NCBI RefSeq assembly: GCF_035958815.1
Contig: NZ_CP108383.1
Coordinates: forward strand, 5,704,001 to 5,768,000
Direction: 5' to 3'
From: Nocardia sp. NBC_01327
GTDB lineage: Bacteria > Actinomycetota > Actinomycetes > Mycobacteriales > Mycobacteriaceae
Length of the DNA stretch: 64,000 nucleotides
A program made the translations under genes and the position numbers. The notes beneath the pieces are model-generated. The model did not search any database. It saw only the letters and a program-made list of their open reading frames with translations, and was not told the origin of the DNA. Below are positions 16,728-26,015 of this stretch, piece by piece (position 1 is the stretch's first letter; every line of letters starts with the position of its first letter).

Positions 16728-19346
16728 TCACAACACACGGAAGCGGACCGGCCACGCCAGAGCGCGACCTGCGCCATCGAGATGATGCAGCAGGTAGTTT
16801 CCGGCGGCCGGAGCCGCGACGGCCCCGGCGGCGAACTGGATTCCCGCGGCGTGCACCAACCCGCCCAGGGACATGACGACCTGATCGCCGGTGCTGCCGG
16901 AGGGCAGGTCCAGGGTGTACAGCGGCGGTGTCGACGGCACCTCCCGGGCGGCGGCACCCTCGGCGTAGACGGCCAGCCGATGCCCGGTGATCGGACCCGC
17001 CAGCGCATACGTCACCACGAGATCGCGGCCCGCCTCGTACATGGACCGATCCGCGAGCAGCCGATCGAAGGGCGCGGCGTCGTCGGCCGTGCGGCCACGC
17101 GCACCGGTCTCCACGAAACCGCGTGTGCGGCGCAGGAATCCGGCATCGATATCGGCGGTGACCGACAGGTCGTACCAGCCCGCGCCCTCCGCGGCGGCAT
17201 CGCATCCGAGGGTCCAGCTGCGCGCCTGCCCCGCCGGAACGTCGATGTGCCACGGACCGTCGGCGCGGTAGGCATTCGAAACCACGGTGAACCTCGCCGC
17301 CTGCGCACCCGTATTGGCGAACGCGAATTCGACTGTGCGAGAGCCGGACACGGCCGCCTTCGCCGCCACCTCGAGCGGCGCGCCGGGCGCGGTCAGATCG
17401 CCCGCGAAGCGCCGCTGGAACCCGTCCGCACCATAGACCGTGTAGTCGTATCGCCCGGCCGGAGCGGTGAAATCGCCCGCCACACTGCCACCGGCACAGA
17501 CATCGAAGCGAGCGGGAGTGAAGTTGTCCACGAAGGCATTCGGGTACACCGCGAACTGCGTGGCCGCCGTGCCACCGTTGTCCATGGTGACGGTGATCGC
17601 CCCCGATTGCGCCTGTGCCCGCGCACCGAGCCGGTACGGCAGCGGCACCCGTGCGACGCTGCCACCGTCCTGTGCGGGCAGCTGCTGAACAGCCGGAACA
17701 GCTTGCGGTGCACCATGACTCGACTGCGGAGCGGAGGACCGCGCATCGGGCAACACCGGGCCCGCCGCAGTGGAGAAATCGAGCACCGAGGTCAGATCCC
17801 CGCTCATCTCACGCCGCCACGCACTGATATTCGGTTCCTCGACCCCGGTCACCCGCTCCAGCAGCCGCACCACCGAGGTGTGATCGAACAGTTCCGAACA
17901 GACCTGCCCTTTACTCCACGGCGACACCACCAGCAGCGGAACCCGTGCGCCCAGACCGAGATTCAATCCGTACAGGTATTCGCCGGCGGTGCCGGGCGGC
18001 GGCGTCGGTGCGGGAATGTGGTCGAAATAGCCGTCGTTCTCGTCGTAATTGATGATCACGACGGTCCGATCCCACACCGCGCGATTGTCGCTGATCGCCG
18101 CGAGCAGATCGCGCACCACCGCCTGACCGTTGCGCGGCCCCCACACCGGATGCTCGGATTGCGCCTCGGGCAGCACGATCCACGACACCTTCGGCAGCCG
18201 CCCCGATTCGACATCGGCGCGGAACGCCGTCGCCACCGTCCCGGCGGGTGCGCGCAGCAGTCCGCGCTCCACCAGCGCCCGCTCCTGCTCCGACAGCTCG
18301 GCCATGCCCCGCCGCAGCGCCGCATCCATGGCGTCCGCGAGCTGTGGTGCACCCAGCAACTGCTGGTAGTACCCATAGAACGTCCGGAACGGTCCGCCCT
18401 TGCCGGTGTCGGTGTACTTCAACGCATTTCGCGCCGCCGCGCGGAAGGTGGCGTAGTACTCGAGAGAGTTGTCGCCGTAGTTGTCCCACTCCTGGTACAC
18501 CTGCCAGCCGACACCGGCCTGCTGCAGGCGTTCGGCATAGGTCGAGGGGCGCAATCCGGTAATGGCCTCCTCCAGCAATTCCCGGCCGTCGGGAGCCTGC
18601 AGCGCCGCGAAGGAGAACAGCGCCGACGGAACCGACAGTCCGATAATGGGTTCCAGCGCCTTCAGCAGCGGCGCGGGTACCCCCGCCGCGCCCTGCAGCG
18701 CCGCGGCGATCACATCGACCACCACCCCGATCGGCTGACTCTCGATCCACGGCGTGAGTTCGGGTGTCGCATACAGCGTCTGCTGCAGCATCGAGTCGAG
18801 ATTCTCCAAGGCGTACGGGTTCTTCACCACGCCGGAAAACAGGTAGTGCCGGTTCGGATCGGTCGGGCCGTTGACCGAGCAGTGGTTGCGATCACACAGC
18901 GTGAACGCCGCTGCCAGTTGGTGATAGAACTCCAGCGATCCACGGCCGTACCCGGCCATGGTCCCGGTGCCCTTGGCCTCGATCCAGCCGTCCCAGCGGC
19001 CGTCGGCGGCGGCCCGGTGCCCGGTGTCCGCCGTGTGATCACAGCCCGCCAGGTTCTCCAGCTCGGTGCGGAAGGGCAGCACGTAGCCCTCGCCCTGCGG
19101 TTGATGGAAGACCGACCGGCCGCTCGGCAATTGCAGCGCATTGAGATCCGAATATCCGCGCACCCCGGCCAGCGTGCCGTAGTAGTGATCGAAGGAACGG
19201 TTCTCCTGCATCAGCACGACCACATGCTCGATGCGGTCCAGCCCACCCGCCGGGGCCGCCTCCGCCCAGGCCTCCAGCAAACTCGGGGGCAACAGTGACA
19301 TCGTCCCGGCCGTCCCGAGGTTCCGCAGAAAACTTCGCCGATCCAT
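16728..19346 (-). CDS. plc: Tat-exported phosphocholine-preferring phospholipase C
   Basis: A secreted enzyme of 872 residues hydrolysing phosphatidylcholine or sphingomyelin to phosphocholine. A twin-arginine signal, MDRRSFLRNLG, opens the protein. The phosphoesterase domain (about 35-530) has the family landmarks EHVVVLMQENRSFDHYYG, GPTDPNRHYLFSG, INYDENDGYFDH and FDHTSVVRLLE. Two C-terminal beta-sandwich domains (DUF756-type, about 590-870) complete the bacterial PLC layout. The tatA and tatC genes lie in the same window. It is divergent from the exonuclease gene with 134 bp between, and convergent with the LAL regulator. Confidence 0.93.
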   Translation of the reverse strand: MDRRSFLRNLGTAGTMSLLPPSLLEAWAEAAPAGGLDRIEHVVVLMQENRSFDHYYGTLAGVRGYSDLNALQLPSGRSVFHQPQGEGYVLPFRTELENLAGCDHTADTGHRAAADGRWDGWIEAKGTGTMAGYGRGSLEFYHQLAAAFTLCDRNHCSVNGPTDPNRHYLFSGVVKNPYALENLDSMLQQTLYATPELTPWIESQPIGVVVDVIAAALQGAAGVPAPLLKALEPIIGLSVPSALFSFAALQAPDGRELLEEAITGLRPSTYAERLQQAGVGWQVYQEWDNYGDNSLEYYATFRAAARNALKYTDTGKGGPFRTFYGYYQQLLGAPQLADAMDAALRRGMAELSEQERALVERGLLRAPAGTVATAFRADVESGRLPKVSWIVLPEAQSEHPVWGPRNGQAVVRDLLAAISDNRAVWDRTVVIINYDENDGYFDHIPAPTPPPGTAGEYLYGLNLGLGARVPLLVVSPWSKGQVCSELFDHTSVVRLLERVTGVEEPNISAWRREMSGDLTSVLDFSTAAGPVLPDARSSAPQSSHGAPQAVPAVQQLPAQDGGSVARVPLPYRLGARAQAQSGAITVTMDNGGTAATQFAVYPNAFVDNFTPARFDVCAGGSVAGDFTAPAGRYDYTVYGADGFQRRFAGDLTAPGAPLEVAAKAAVSGSRTVEFAFANTGAQAARFTVVSNAYRADGPWHIDVPAGQARSWTLGCDAAAEGAGWYDLSVTADIDAGFLRRTRGFVETGARGRTADDAAPFDRLLADRSMYEAGRDLVVTYALAGPITGHRLAVYAEGAAAREVPSTPPLYTLDLPSGSTGDQVVMSLGGLVHAAGIQFAAGAVAAPAAGNYLLHHLDGAGRALAWPVRFRVL

Positions 19347-19480
19347 AACTCTCCATCCGGCTTCTCACTGACGAACCCACCGTGACCCGAGACGCGACCC
19401 TAGCGGCTGCACGGCGTATCCGCATCGAGCTCGGCACGGCACCCGCCCCCGTGTCGGGGCTGCGCGGTACCGTCTGGCGT

Positions 19481-20449
19481 ATGAGCGCCCCCGCCACCGG
19501 TCCCCTGCTGCTGCTCGACGGTGCCAGCCTCTGGTTCCGCGCCTTCTACGCGATTCCCGAGAAGATCACCGCACCCGACGGGCAACCGGTGAATGCCGTG
19601 CGCGGCTTCACCGATATGGTCGCGGCGCTCGTCAAACAGCACGCCCCCAGCCGCCTCGTGGTCTGCCTGGACCTGGATTGGCGGCCGGCGTTCCGGGTCG
19701 ACCTGATCCCGTCCTACAAGGCGCAGCGGGTCGCCGACACCGAGCCCGCGGGCGCCGTCGGCCCTGTGGCCGAAGAGGTTCCGGACACGCTGACCCCGCA
19801 GGTGGACATGATCATGGAGGTGCTCGCGGCCGCCGGCATCGCCACCGCGGGTGCGGCGGGCCTGGAGGCCGATGATGTGATCGGCACCCTCGCCACGGTG
19901 GAACGCGAGACCGACGTGATCGTCGTCAGCGGTGACCGCGATCTGCTGCAGCTGGTCCGCGATTCCCCTGCCCCGCGGGTGCAGGTCTTCTACGTCGGCC
20001 GCGGCCTGGCCAAGGCCGAACTCTGGGGCCCGGCCGAAGTCTCCGCGAAATACGGTGTGCCGGAGGCGAATGCGGGCATCGCCTACGCCGATATGGCCAC
20101 CCTGCGCGGCGATGCCTCCGACGGCCTGCCCGGTGTCGCGGGCATCGGCGACAAATCCGCCGCCCAGCTGATCACCAAATTCGGTTCGATCGAGGCCCTG
20201 CGCGCGGCCGCCGCGGATCCCGATTCCGATCTCGCCAAGGGTGTGCGCGCGAAACTCGTTGCGGCGGAGGATTATCTGAAGGCCGCCACCACGGTCGTGC
20301 GCGTGGTACGCGATGCCACGGTGGAATTCTCGCGCAATGACGAGCTGGCGCGGGAGCCCGCCGATCCGGAGGACCTGCTGGCGCTGGGCGTCGCCTACAA
20401 CGCCGAGAGCCCGGTCAAGCGGCTGATCGCCGCACTGGCCAAACGCTGA
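19481..20449 (+). CDS. 5'-3' exonuclease (FEN/T5-like)
   Basis: A 322-residue stand-alone homologue of the DNA polymerase I 5'-nuclease domain. Metal-binding acidic residues appear in LLDGASLWFRAFYA (residue 14 onward), VVCLDLD, GLEADDVIGTLA and VSGDRDLLQL. The helix-hairpin-helix segment GVAGIGDKSAAQLITKFGS follows. It probably processes flaps or RNA primers. The ATG at 19481 begins just before the conserved N-terminal strand; an in-frame GTG lies 30 nt upstream. It sits where Rv2090 lies in M. tuberculosis (recalled order). Confidence 0.92.
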   Translation: MSAPATGPLLLLDGASLWFRAFYAIPEKITAPDGQPVNAVRGFTDMVAALVKQHAPSRLVVCLDLDWRPAFRVDLIPSYKAQRVADTEPAGAVGPVAEEVPDTLTPQVDMIMEVLAAAGIATAGAAGLEADDVIGTLATVERETDVIVVSGDRDLLQLVRDSPAPRVQVFYVGRGLAKAELWGPAEVSAKYGVPEANAGIAYADMATLRGDASDGLPGVAGIGDKSAAQLITKFGSIEALRAAAADPDSDLAKGVRAKLVAAEDYLKAATTVVRVVRDATVEFSRNDELAREPADPEDLLALGVAYNAESPVKRLIAALAKR

Positions 20450-20466
20450 TCACAGTCGAGCGCTGA

Positions 20467-20862
20467 TCACAGCGGCCAGGTCTCCGGCTTACCGCTCAGG
20501 TCGGAGATCAGGGCCTGCTTGAAGCGGCCGCCGTCGAGATTCCGCAGCGTGATGTGGGTCGGCCCGGTCGAGACGCCGCCGGTGGCGCAATCGGGAACGC
20601 AGACTCGCCGGTACTCGGTGCCGTCGCCCTCGGCCGTATCGGGGCCCCAGGAACTCCAGGTGATGTTCTTGACCCACAGACCGCCGTCCCCGCAGGCCAG
20701 CAGCAGATTCGCCGGACGCGTCACGGACTGGGCCGGATAGCTCGCACAGTCGTTGACCACGGGATCGGGCCCCGCGGCGTGCACCACCGCGGGAGCGAGG
20801 GCCGCGGCCACCGCCGCGATCACGGTCACGCTCCAAGACGCCTTACGCACAGCAGTTTTCAT
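20467..20862 (-). CDS. Small secreted protein, unknown function
   Basis: A 131-residue protein with a clear Sec signal peptide (basic start, hydrophobic core VTVIAAVAAALAPAVV, AHA-type cleavage near residue 30). The mature part has paired cysteines (NDCAS, LLACGDGG, RVCVPDCATGG) and the pattern ACGDGG...WSSWG...C.P.C, which I recognise from secreted actinobacterial hypotheticals. ATG at 20862 follows a GGGGG-rich ribosome site. It is convergent with the exonuclease gene 17 bp away. Confidence 0.82.
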   Translation of the reverse strand: MKTAVRKASWSVTVIAAVAAALAPAVVHAAGPDPVVNDCASYPAQSVTRPANLLLACGDGGLWVKNITWSSWGPDTAEGDGTEYRRVCVPDCATGGVSTGPTHITLRNLDGGRFKQALISDLSGKPETWPL

Positions 20863-20946
20863 CACGCCCCCAACTCCCAGCCACTTTCAAGATCACCGGC
20901 CACTCTACTCCGGCAACCGGCCCGCATCACCCCCGAAAATGCCGCA

Positions 20947-20978
20947 GGCCCGCGGTGATCGTGAGATCACCCCGGGCC
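20947..20978 (-). terminator. Terminator of the DUF4333 gene
   Basis: A 14-bp stem with one mismatch (GGCCCG.GGTGATC arms) around GTGA, 21 nt past the stop at 21000, followed on the minus strand by a short T-run (ATTTTC). Confidence 0.65.
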
Positions 20979-20999
20979 CAGCGGTTGTCGTGCTATCGG

Positions 21000-21794
21000 T
21001 CAGCTCGGGCGGCCGACCTCATAGGTGCCATCGGACTTGGTGACCTTGATGGTGACCTTCTTGGCTTCGCCGCCGACCTTGAGCGAGCAGTCGAAGGTCT
21101 TGTCGACCTCGACCTTCTGGCCGGACGGGCAGCTCACATCCTGGACATCATCGATGCCGTAGGAATCCTTGAGCACCTTCTGGACACCGGTCGCCACGGC
21201 CGAATTGTCCAGCTGATCCTTGGCGGTCAGCACCAGCACACCGGTGATGACGGCGCCGAGCACCACCACCACGGCGACCACGATGCCGATGATCAGGCCG
21301 GTCTTCTTCTTTTTGGGCGGTTGCGGCTGCGGCCACTGCTGGCCCGGCTGCTGCTGATCCCAGCCCGGCTGGCCGGGCTGACCCGGCTGGCCCTGCTGCG
21401 GCCACTGCGGCTGGCTACCCGCCCACGGCTGCTGACCGGTCTGCGGCGGCTGCTGCCCCCACTCCTGGCCGGTCACCGGCGGCTGACCCGGCTGCCCGGG
21501 CTGCGCCCACTGCGGCTGACTCTGCCCCCACTGCTGACCGGGTTGCGGCTGCTGCGGCTGCCCCTGTGCCCACGGCTCCTGCCCGGGCTGCGGCTGCGGC
21601 GGCTGGCTCTGCGCCCACGGCTGCTGCGGTTGCTGCTGGTCTCCCCAATTCGTGGTCGGCTGCGCAGGCTGCTGACCACCCCAGTTCGGTCCGGCGCCGC
21701 CGGGCGCGGGCTGGCCGCCTCCCCAGTGCTGCGTCGGATCGTTGCGTCCCTCCCCAGTGCCTGGGGCGTCGTTCGGTCCGTACGGGCCGCTCAT
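21000..21794 (-). CDS. Pro/Gln-rich membrane protein with DUF4333 domain
   Basis: A 264-residue protein. Residues 1-160 are a low-complexity Pro-Gln-Gly-Trp region with repeated QPGQ and WGQ blocks. A stop-transfer KKKK and one membrane span (LIIGIVVAVVVVLGAVITGVLVL) follow at about 165-187. The outer C-terminal domain (about 190-264) is DUF4333-like with two cysteines (VSCPSG, FDCSLK). ATG at 21794 with GGAGG 8 nt upstream. By position it matches Rv2091c, downstream of helY (recalled). Function unknown; a cell-envelope role is likely. Confidence 0.88.
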   Translation of the reverse strand: MSGPYGPNDAPGTGEGRNDPTQHWGGGQPAPGGAGPNWGGQQPAQPTTNWGDQQQPQQPWAQSQPPQPQPGQEPWAQGQPQQPQPGQQWGQSQPQWAQPGQPGQPPVTGQEWGQQPPQTGQQPWAGSQPQWPQQGQPGQPGQPGWDQQQPGQQWPQPQPPKKKKTGLIIGIVVAVVVVLGAVITGVLVLTAKDQLDNSAVATGVQKVLKDSYGIDDVQDVSCPSGQKVEVDKTFDCSLKVGGEAKKVTIKVTKSDGTYEVGRPS

Positions 21795-21908
21795 TTGCTT
21801 GCCTCCACTCGCAATCCGATGTACACACGCTAGCCCCCCGAGCAGGAACACGCTCGTGAGCCCGCCGCGGTCGGTACGTCTTAGAGAATCAAAGCACAGT
21901 CCAATTGG

Positions 21909-24602
21909 CTACGCCGCGTCCACCGCGACGACACCCCGCCGAATTGCCTTGACCGCCTTGGACGCGGTGGCCGCGACCTCCACGTCATCGGCGGTGTTGT
22001 GGATCTGATCCAGCATGTCGATGATCTGCCGGCACCAGCGCACGAAATCGCCCGCGGAGAGCGGGTTTCCGCGATCCCCGCTGGTGAGCAGGGCGTCGGC
22101 GAGGTCGTCACCGCGCGCCCAGGAATGGATGCCGTTGACAAAACCGAGGTCCGGCTCCCGGGTCGGCGGCAGCCGATGCCGGGATTCGTCGGACCGCAAT
22201 TGCGTCCACACCCCGATGGTCGCGTCGACCGCCCGGCGAATGGGCGCGGTCGGACCCGAAGCGCCGAGATAGCCGCCCTCCTGGCGGGATTCGAACACCA
22301 GGATCGATACCACCGACGCCAATTCGGCCGGACCTAGACCGCGCCACAGACCCTCACGCAGGCATTCGGCCACCACCAGATCGGCTTCGGCGTAGATGCG
22401 CGCCAGTCGCCGCCCGTCCGCGGTCACCTCACCGTCCTCGACATAACCGCGTTCGCCCAGCAGTCCGAGAATGCGATCGAAGGTGCGCGCCAGCGAGTTC
22501 GTCGTCGAGGCCACTTCCTTCCGCATGGACTCGGTTTCGCGCTCGGTGCGGTTGTAGCGTTCGCCCAGGCGCGCCAGCTGCTCGCGATCCGGGCGCTCGT
22601 GTGCCGGATGGTTGCGCAGGGCCCGCCGAAGCGCCTGCAGCTCATGGTCGTCGGCGGCCTTGGACTTCTTGCCGCCGCGCTTGCCGCCGGGCACCACGAT
22701 GCCGGTGCTGCGCAGCGCCGAGGCCAGATCCCGGCGCACCCGGGAGGTCCGGTGATCGACGTGCCGCGGCAGGCGCAGATGCCCCAGCGATTGCGCGGGG
22801 GTCGGGAAATCGGCGGCCGAGACCCGGCCCGCCCACTTGTCCTCGGTGAGCACCAGCGGGCGCGGATCCCCCGGCGTCTGATCCGGTTCCAGCACCACGG
22901 CAAGTCCCTGGCGACGTCCCGCCGGAATCGCCACCACATCCCCGCGCCGCAGCCCGGCCAGTGCGGAGACGGCGGCGGAGCGGCGATCGGTGCGACCCTG
23001 GTTCTCGATGGCCCGTTCCCGGCCCCGAATGCGTTCGCGCAGTTGGAAGTACTCGAGGAAATCGTCATCGCCGAGCTGTGAGCGCAGCTTGCTCAGCTGT
23101 GCCTCATTGCGTTCGATGCCGCGCACCAGGCCCACGACCGACCGGTCGGCCTGGAACTGCGCGAAGGACCGCTCCAGCAGTCGCCGTGCGTCCTCCGCGC
23201 CCATCCGGTCCACCAGATTGATGGACATGTTGTAGCCGGGCCGGAACGAACTCTTGAGCGGATAGGTACGCGTGGAAGCCAATCCGGCCACCGCACTGGT
23301 GTCGAGTTCGGGATTCCACATGACCACCGCATGGCCCTCGACATCGATGCCACGCCGGCCCGCACGACCGGTGAGCTGCGTGTACTCCCCCGGTGTCAGT
23401 TCCGCATGGGTCTCGCCGTTGAACTTCACCAACCGTTCCAGCACCACGGTGCGCGCGGGCATATTGATGCCCAGAGCCAGTGTCTCCGTGGCGAATACGG
23501 CACGCACGAGGCCGCGTACGAACAGCTCCTCGACCGTATGCCGGAAGGCCGGCAGCATGCCCGCGTGATGCGCCGCGAAACCGCGGTGCAGGCCCTCGCG
23601 CCACTCCCAGTAGCCCAGCACCTCGAGATCGCCGCGCGGCAGCTCACCGGTGTGCTTCTCGATGATCGCGTCGACCTCGGCGCGATCGTCGTCCCGGGTG
23701 AGATCCAGCCGCGAGCGCACACACTGCTGCAGCGCACCGTCACAGCCCGCGCGGCTGAAGATGAAGGTGATGGCCGGCAGCAGCCGCTCCTCGTCGAGGC
23801 GGGCGATCACCTCCGGCCGCGGCACCGGGCGGAAGAACCGCCGCGGCCCGCCGCGCCCGCGCCCGGGCACCCCGAAGTGCTCCTGGCGGTCGGCGGCCTC
23901 GCGCTGCTTGATGAAGCGCACCAGATCCTCGTCGACCAGCACCTTCTTATCGCTGGACTTGGCATCGAACAGATCGAACATGCGGCGCCCGACCAGCACG
24001 TGCTGCGAGAGCGGCACCGGCCGGGTCTCGTCCACGATGACCGCGGTATCGCCGCGCACCGTCTCCATCCACGCGCCGAATTCCTCGGCATTGCTGACCG
24101 TCGCCGACAGGCACGCCAGCCGCACCTCGGGCGGCAGGTGCAGGATGACCTCCTCCCACACCGCACCGCGGAACCGGTCCGCCAGGTAGTGCACCTCGTC
24201 CATCACCACATACGAAAGCCCCTGTAGCGCATCGGAACTCGCGTAGATCATATTCCGCAGCACCTCGGTGGTCATGACCACGACGGAGGCGTGCGGATTG
24301 ATGGACTGGTCACCGGTGAGCAAGCCGACCGTCTCGCGCCCGTAGCGGGCCGTCAGATCGGCGAACTTCTGGTTCGACAGCGCCTTGATGGGCGTCGTAT
24401 AGAAGCATTTGCCGCCCGAGGCCAGCGCCAGGTGGACGGCGAATTCCCCCACCACGGTTTTGCCGGCGCCGGTGGGCGCGCAGACGAGCACACTGTGCCC
24501 GCCCGCGAGCGCCTCACACGAGGTCAGCTGGAACGGATCCAGCTCGAATTTCAGCTCGGCGGCGAATGCCGCCAGTTCGCCAGTAAGCGACCTTGATGTC
24601 AC
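21909..24602 (-). CDS. helY: Ski2/Mtr4-like DEAD-box RNA helicase HelY
   Basis: A cytosolic 897-residue ATP-dependent helicase. Motif I APTGAGKT is near residue 40, motif II DEVH near 132, motif III SAT near 165, and motif VI QLTGRAGRRGID near 410. The C-terminal region has the DSHCT-type helical domain of Ski2-like enzymes. GTG start 2 nt after the tatC stop, so it is the last gene of the paf-tat run. It matches Rv2092c in order and type. RNA surveillance or RNA/DNA unwinding is inferred from the family. Confidence 0.94.
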   Translation of the reverse strand: MTSRSLTGELAAFAAELKFELDPFQLTSCEALAGGHSVLVCAPTGAGKTVVGEFAVHLALASGGKCFYTTPIKALSNQKFADLTARYGRETVGLLTGDQSINPHASVVVMTTEVLRNMIYASSDALQGLSYVVMDEVHYLADRFRGAVWEEVILHLPPEVRLACLSATVSNAEEFGAWMETVRGDTAVIVDETRPVPLSQHVLVGRRMFDLFDAKSSDKKVLVDEDLVRFIKQREAADRQEHFGVPGRGRGGPRRFFRPVPRPEVIARLDEERLLPAITFIFSRAGCDGALQQCVRSRLDLTRDDDRAEVDAIIEKHTGELPRGDLEVLGYWEWREGLHRGFAAHHAGMLPAFRHTVEELFVRGLVRAVFATETLALGINMPARTVVLERLVKFNGETHAELTPGEYTQLTGRAGRRGIDVEGHAVVMWNPELDTSAVAGLASTRTYPLKSSFRPGYNMSINLVDRMGAEDARRLLERSFAQFQADRSVVGLVRGIERNEAQLSKLRSQLGDDDFLEYFQLRERIRGRERAIENQGRTDRRSAAVSALAGLRRGDVVAIPAGRRQGLAVVLEPDQTPGDPRPLVLTEDKWAGRVSAADFPTPAQSLGHLRLPRHVDHRTSRVRRDLASALRSTGIVVPGGKRGGKKSKAADDHELQALRRALRNHPAHERPDREQLARLGERYNRTERETESMRKEVASTTNSLARTFDRILGLLGERGYVEDGEVTADGRRLARIYAEADLVVAECLREGLWRGLGPAELASVVSILVFESRQEGGYLGASGPTAPIRRAVDATIGVWTQLRSDESRHRLPPTREPDLGFVNGIHSWARGDDLADALLTSGDRGNPLSAGDFVRWCRQIIDMLDQIHNTADDVEVAATASKAVKAIRRGVVAVDAA

Positions 24603-24604
24603 CG

Positions 24605-25579
24605 TCAGAGGGTATCGGAGTAATCCGACAGGCTGCCCGTTGTTTTCTCCGGCGCGGCCGCGGGAACCGGCTGCGGAGTCTCCACGGGTGTCACGCCGTG
24701 GTCGAAGTTGTCCTTGTCACCGAGCGGCGAGGCCTCGTCGTCGGCGAGATTGCTCCAGTTCTCGGCATTGCGGGCCTTGCGCTTGTCATTGATGCGGGCG
24801 ATCTGCACGGCCATCTCGAACAGCACGGTCAGCGCCAGCGCCAGCGCCAGCATGGAGAACGGGTCCTGCGGGGTGACGATCGCGGCGAAGACGAACAGGC
24901 CGAAGATCAGCCCGCGCCGCCACTTGGTCAGCCGCTCGTAGGTGAGCACACCGAGGAAGTTCAGCCCCACGATGAGCAGCGGCGTCTCGAAGCTCACACC
25001 GAACACCACGAGCAATTTGATGATGAACCCGAAGTACAGCGAACCGCTCAGCGCGGTGATCTGAGTGCCGTCACCGATGGTCAGCAGGAAGCTCAGGGCA
25101 TGGGCGACAACGATATACGCGAGCACCGCACCGGTGACGAACAGCGCCGCTCCGGCGGTGACGAAGGTGATCGCATACCTGCGCTCCTTCGAGTACAGGC
25201 CGGGCGTGACGAACGCCCACAGCTGGTACAGCCACACCGGGCAGGCCAGCACGACACCCGCGGTCGCACCGACCTTCAGGCGCAGCATGAACTGCTCGAA
25301 GGGCGCGGTGGCCAGCAACCGGCAGGCCCCGTCGGGGCTGAGATTGGCGCGGCGATCCGCCGGAAGGGCGCAGTACGGCCCGGTCAGCACATGCCCGAGA
25401 CTCTCGATCCCGAAGATGGTGTGCGAATACCAGTAGAAACCGAACAGCGTGGTGACCGAGATGGCGGCCAGCGCGATGAGCAACCGATACCGGAGCTCCG
25501 CCAGATGATCCACGAGCGACATGGTGCCGTCGGGATTGGTGCGGCGGCGGCTGCGCCTGGGGTCGAACGGAATACGCAT
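24605..25579 (-). CDS. tatC: Sec-independent protein translocase subunit TatC
   Basis: A 324-residue polytopic membrane protein with six spans that binds twin-arginine signals. The N-terminal SLVDHLAELRYRL is the TatC signature and a conserved ...KWRRGLIFGLFVFAAIVTPQDPFS segment lies near 235. A charged tail of about 70 residues follows the last span. It is 93 bp downstream of tatA and immediately upstream of helY. The window's PLC and FAD-oxidase carry RR signals it would recognise. Confidence 0.96.
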   Translation of the reverse strand: MRIPFDPRRSRRRTNPDGTMSLVDHLAELRYRLLIALAAISVTTLFGFYWYSHTIFGIESLGHVLTGPYCALPADRRANLSPDGACRLLATAPFEQFMLRLKVGATAGVVLACPVWLYQLWAFVTPGLYSKERRYAITFVTAGAALFVTGAVLAYIVVAHALSFLLTIGDGTQITALSGSLYFGFIIKLLVVFGVSFETPLLIVGLNFLGVLTYERLTKWRRGLIFGLFVFAAIVTPQDPFSMLALALALTVLFEMAVQIARINDKRKARNAENWSNLADDEASPLGDKDNFDHGVTPVETPQPVPAAAPEKTTGSLSDYSDTL

Positions 25580-25672
25580 GTGTGTGTGACTGCCTCGCTG
25601 CGAGTGAACGCCCCGGACCCGGACAACGCCTGACCCGGGATGAGCATCAGCTCACCCCGGCATCGAATGGTG

Positions 25673-25951
25673 TCAGACCTGCGGCTTCTCGACGTTCACG
25701 GGCTGCGGTGCGACAACCGGCTGCGCCTGTACGGGTGCAGCCGCGGGGAGCTGCTGCTGCGGGGCGGCGGGCGCCTCGGGAGCGGCCTCGCCCGTCTTGG
25801 CCTCGTTCTGCATCTGGCTGACTTCGCTCTTGAAGATCCGCATCGACCGGCCGAGGCTACGAGCCGCGTCGGGCATGCGCTTCGAGCCGAAGAACAGCAA
25901 GAAAATCAGCGCGACGATCACCAAGTGCCACGGGCTGATGGCGCCTGTCAT
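25673..25951 (-). CDS. tatA: Sec-independent protein translocase subunit TatA
   Basis: A 92-residue protein with one N-terminal span (WHLVIVALIFLLFFG), the hinge glycine, an amphipathic helix (KRMPDAARSLGRSMRIFKSEV) and a Pro/Ala/Gln-rich acidic tail. Oligomers form the translocation path with TatC. It lies in the usual actinobacterial order pafB-pafC-tatA-tatC-helY, with one extra gene between pafC and tatA here. Confidence 0.95.
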   Translation of the reverse strand: MTGAISPWHLVIVALIFLLFFGSKRMPDAARSLGRSMRIFKSEVSQMQNEAKTGEAAPEAPAAPQQQLPAAAPVQAQPVVAPQPVNVEKPQV

Positions 25952-26015
25952 TTCCTACCTCCAAAGACTGTGGTGTTTCAGATGCTACCGGACATGCATA
26001 TGCCCGGCGGCGGCG

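Noticed and set aside
16677..19298. Plus-strand open frame of 873 residues opposite the phospholipase gene
   Set aside because: Arg/His/Gly-rich composition, no family, and the opposite strand encodes a complete PLC with a Tat signal.
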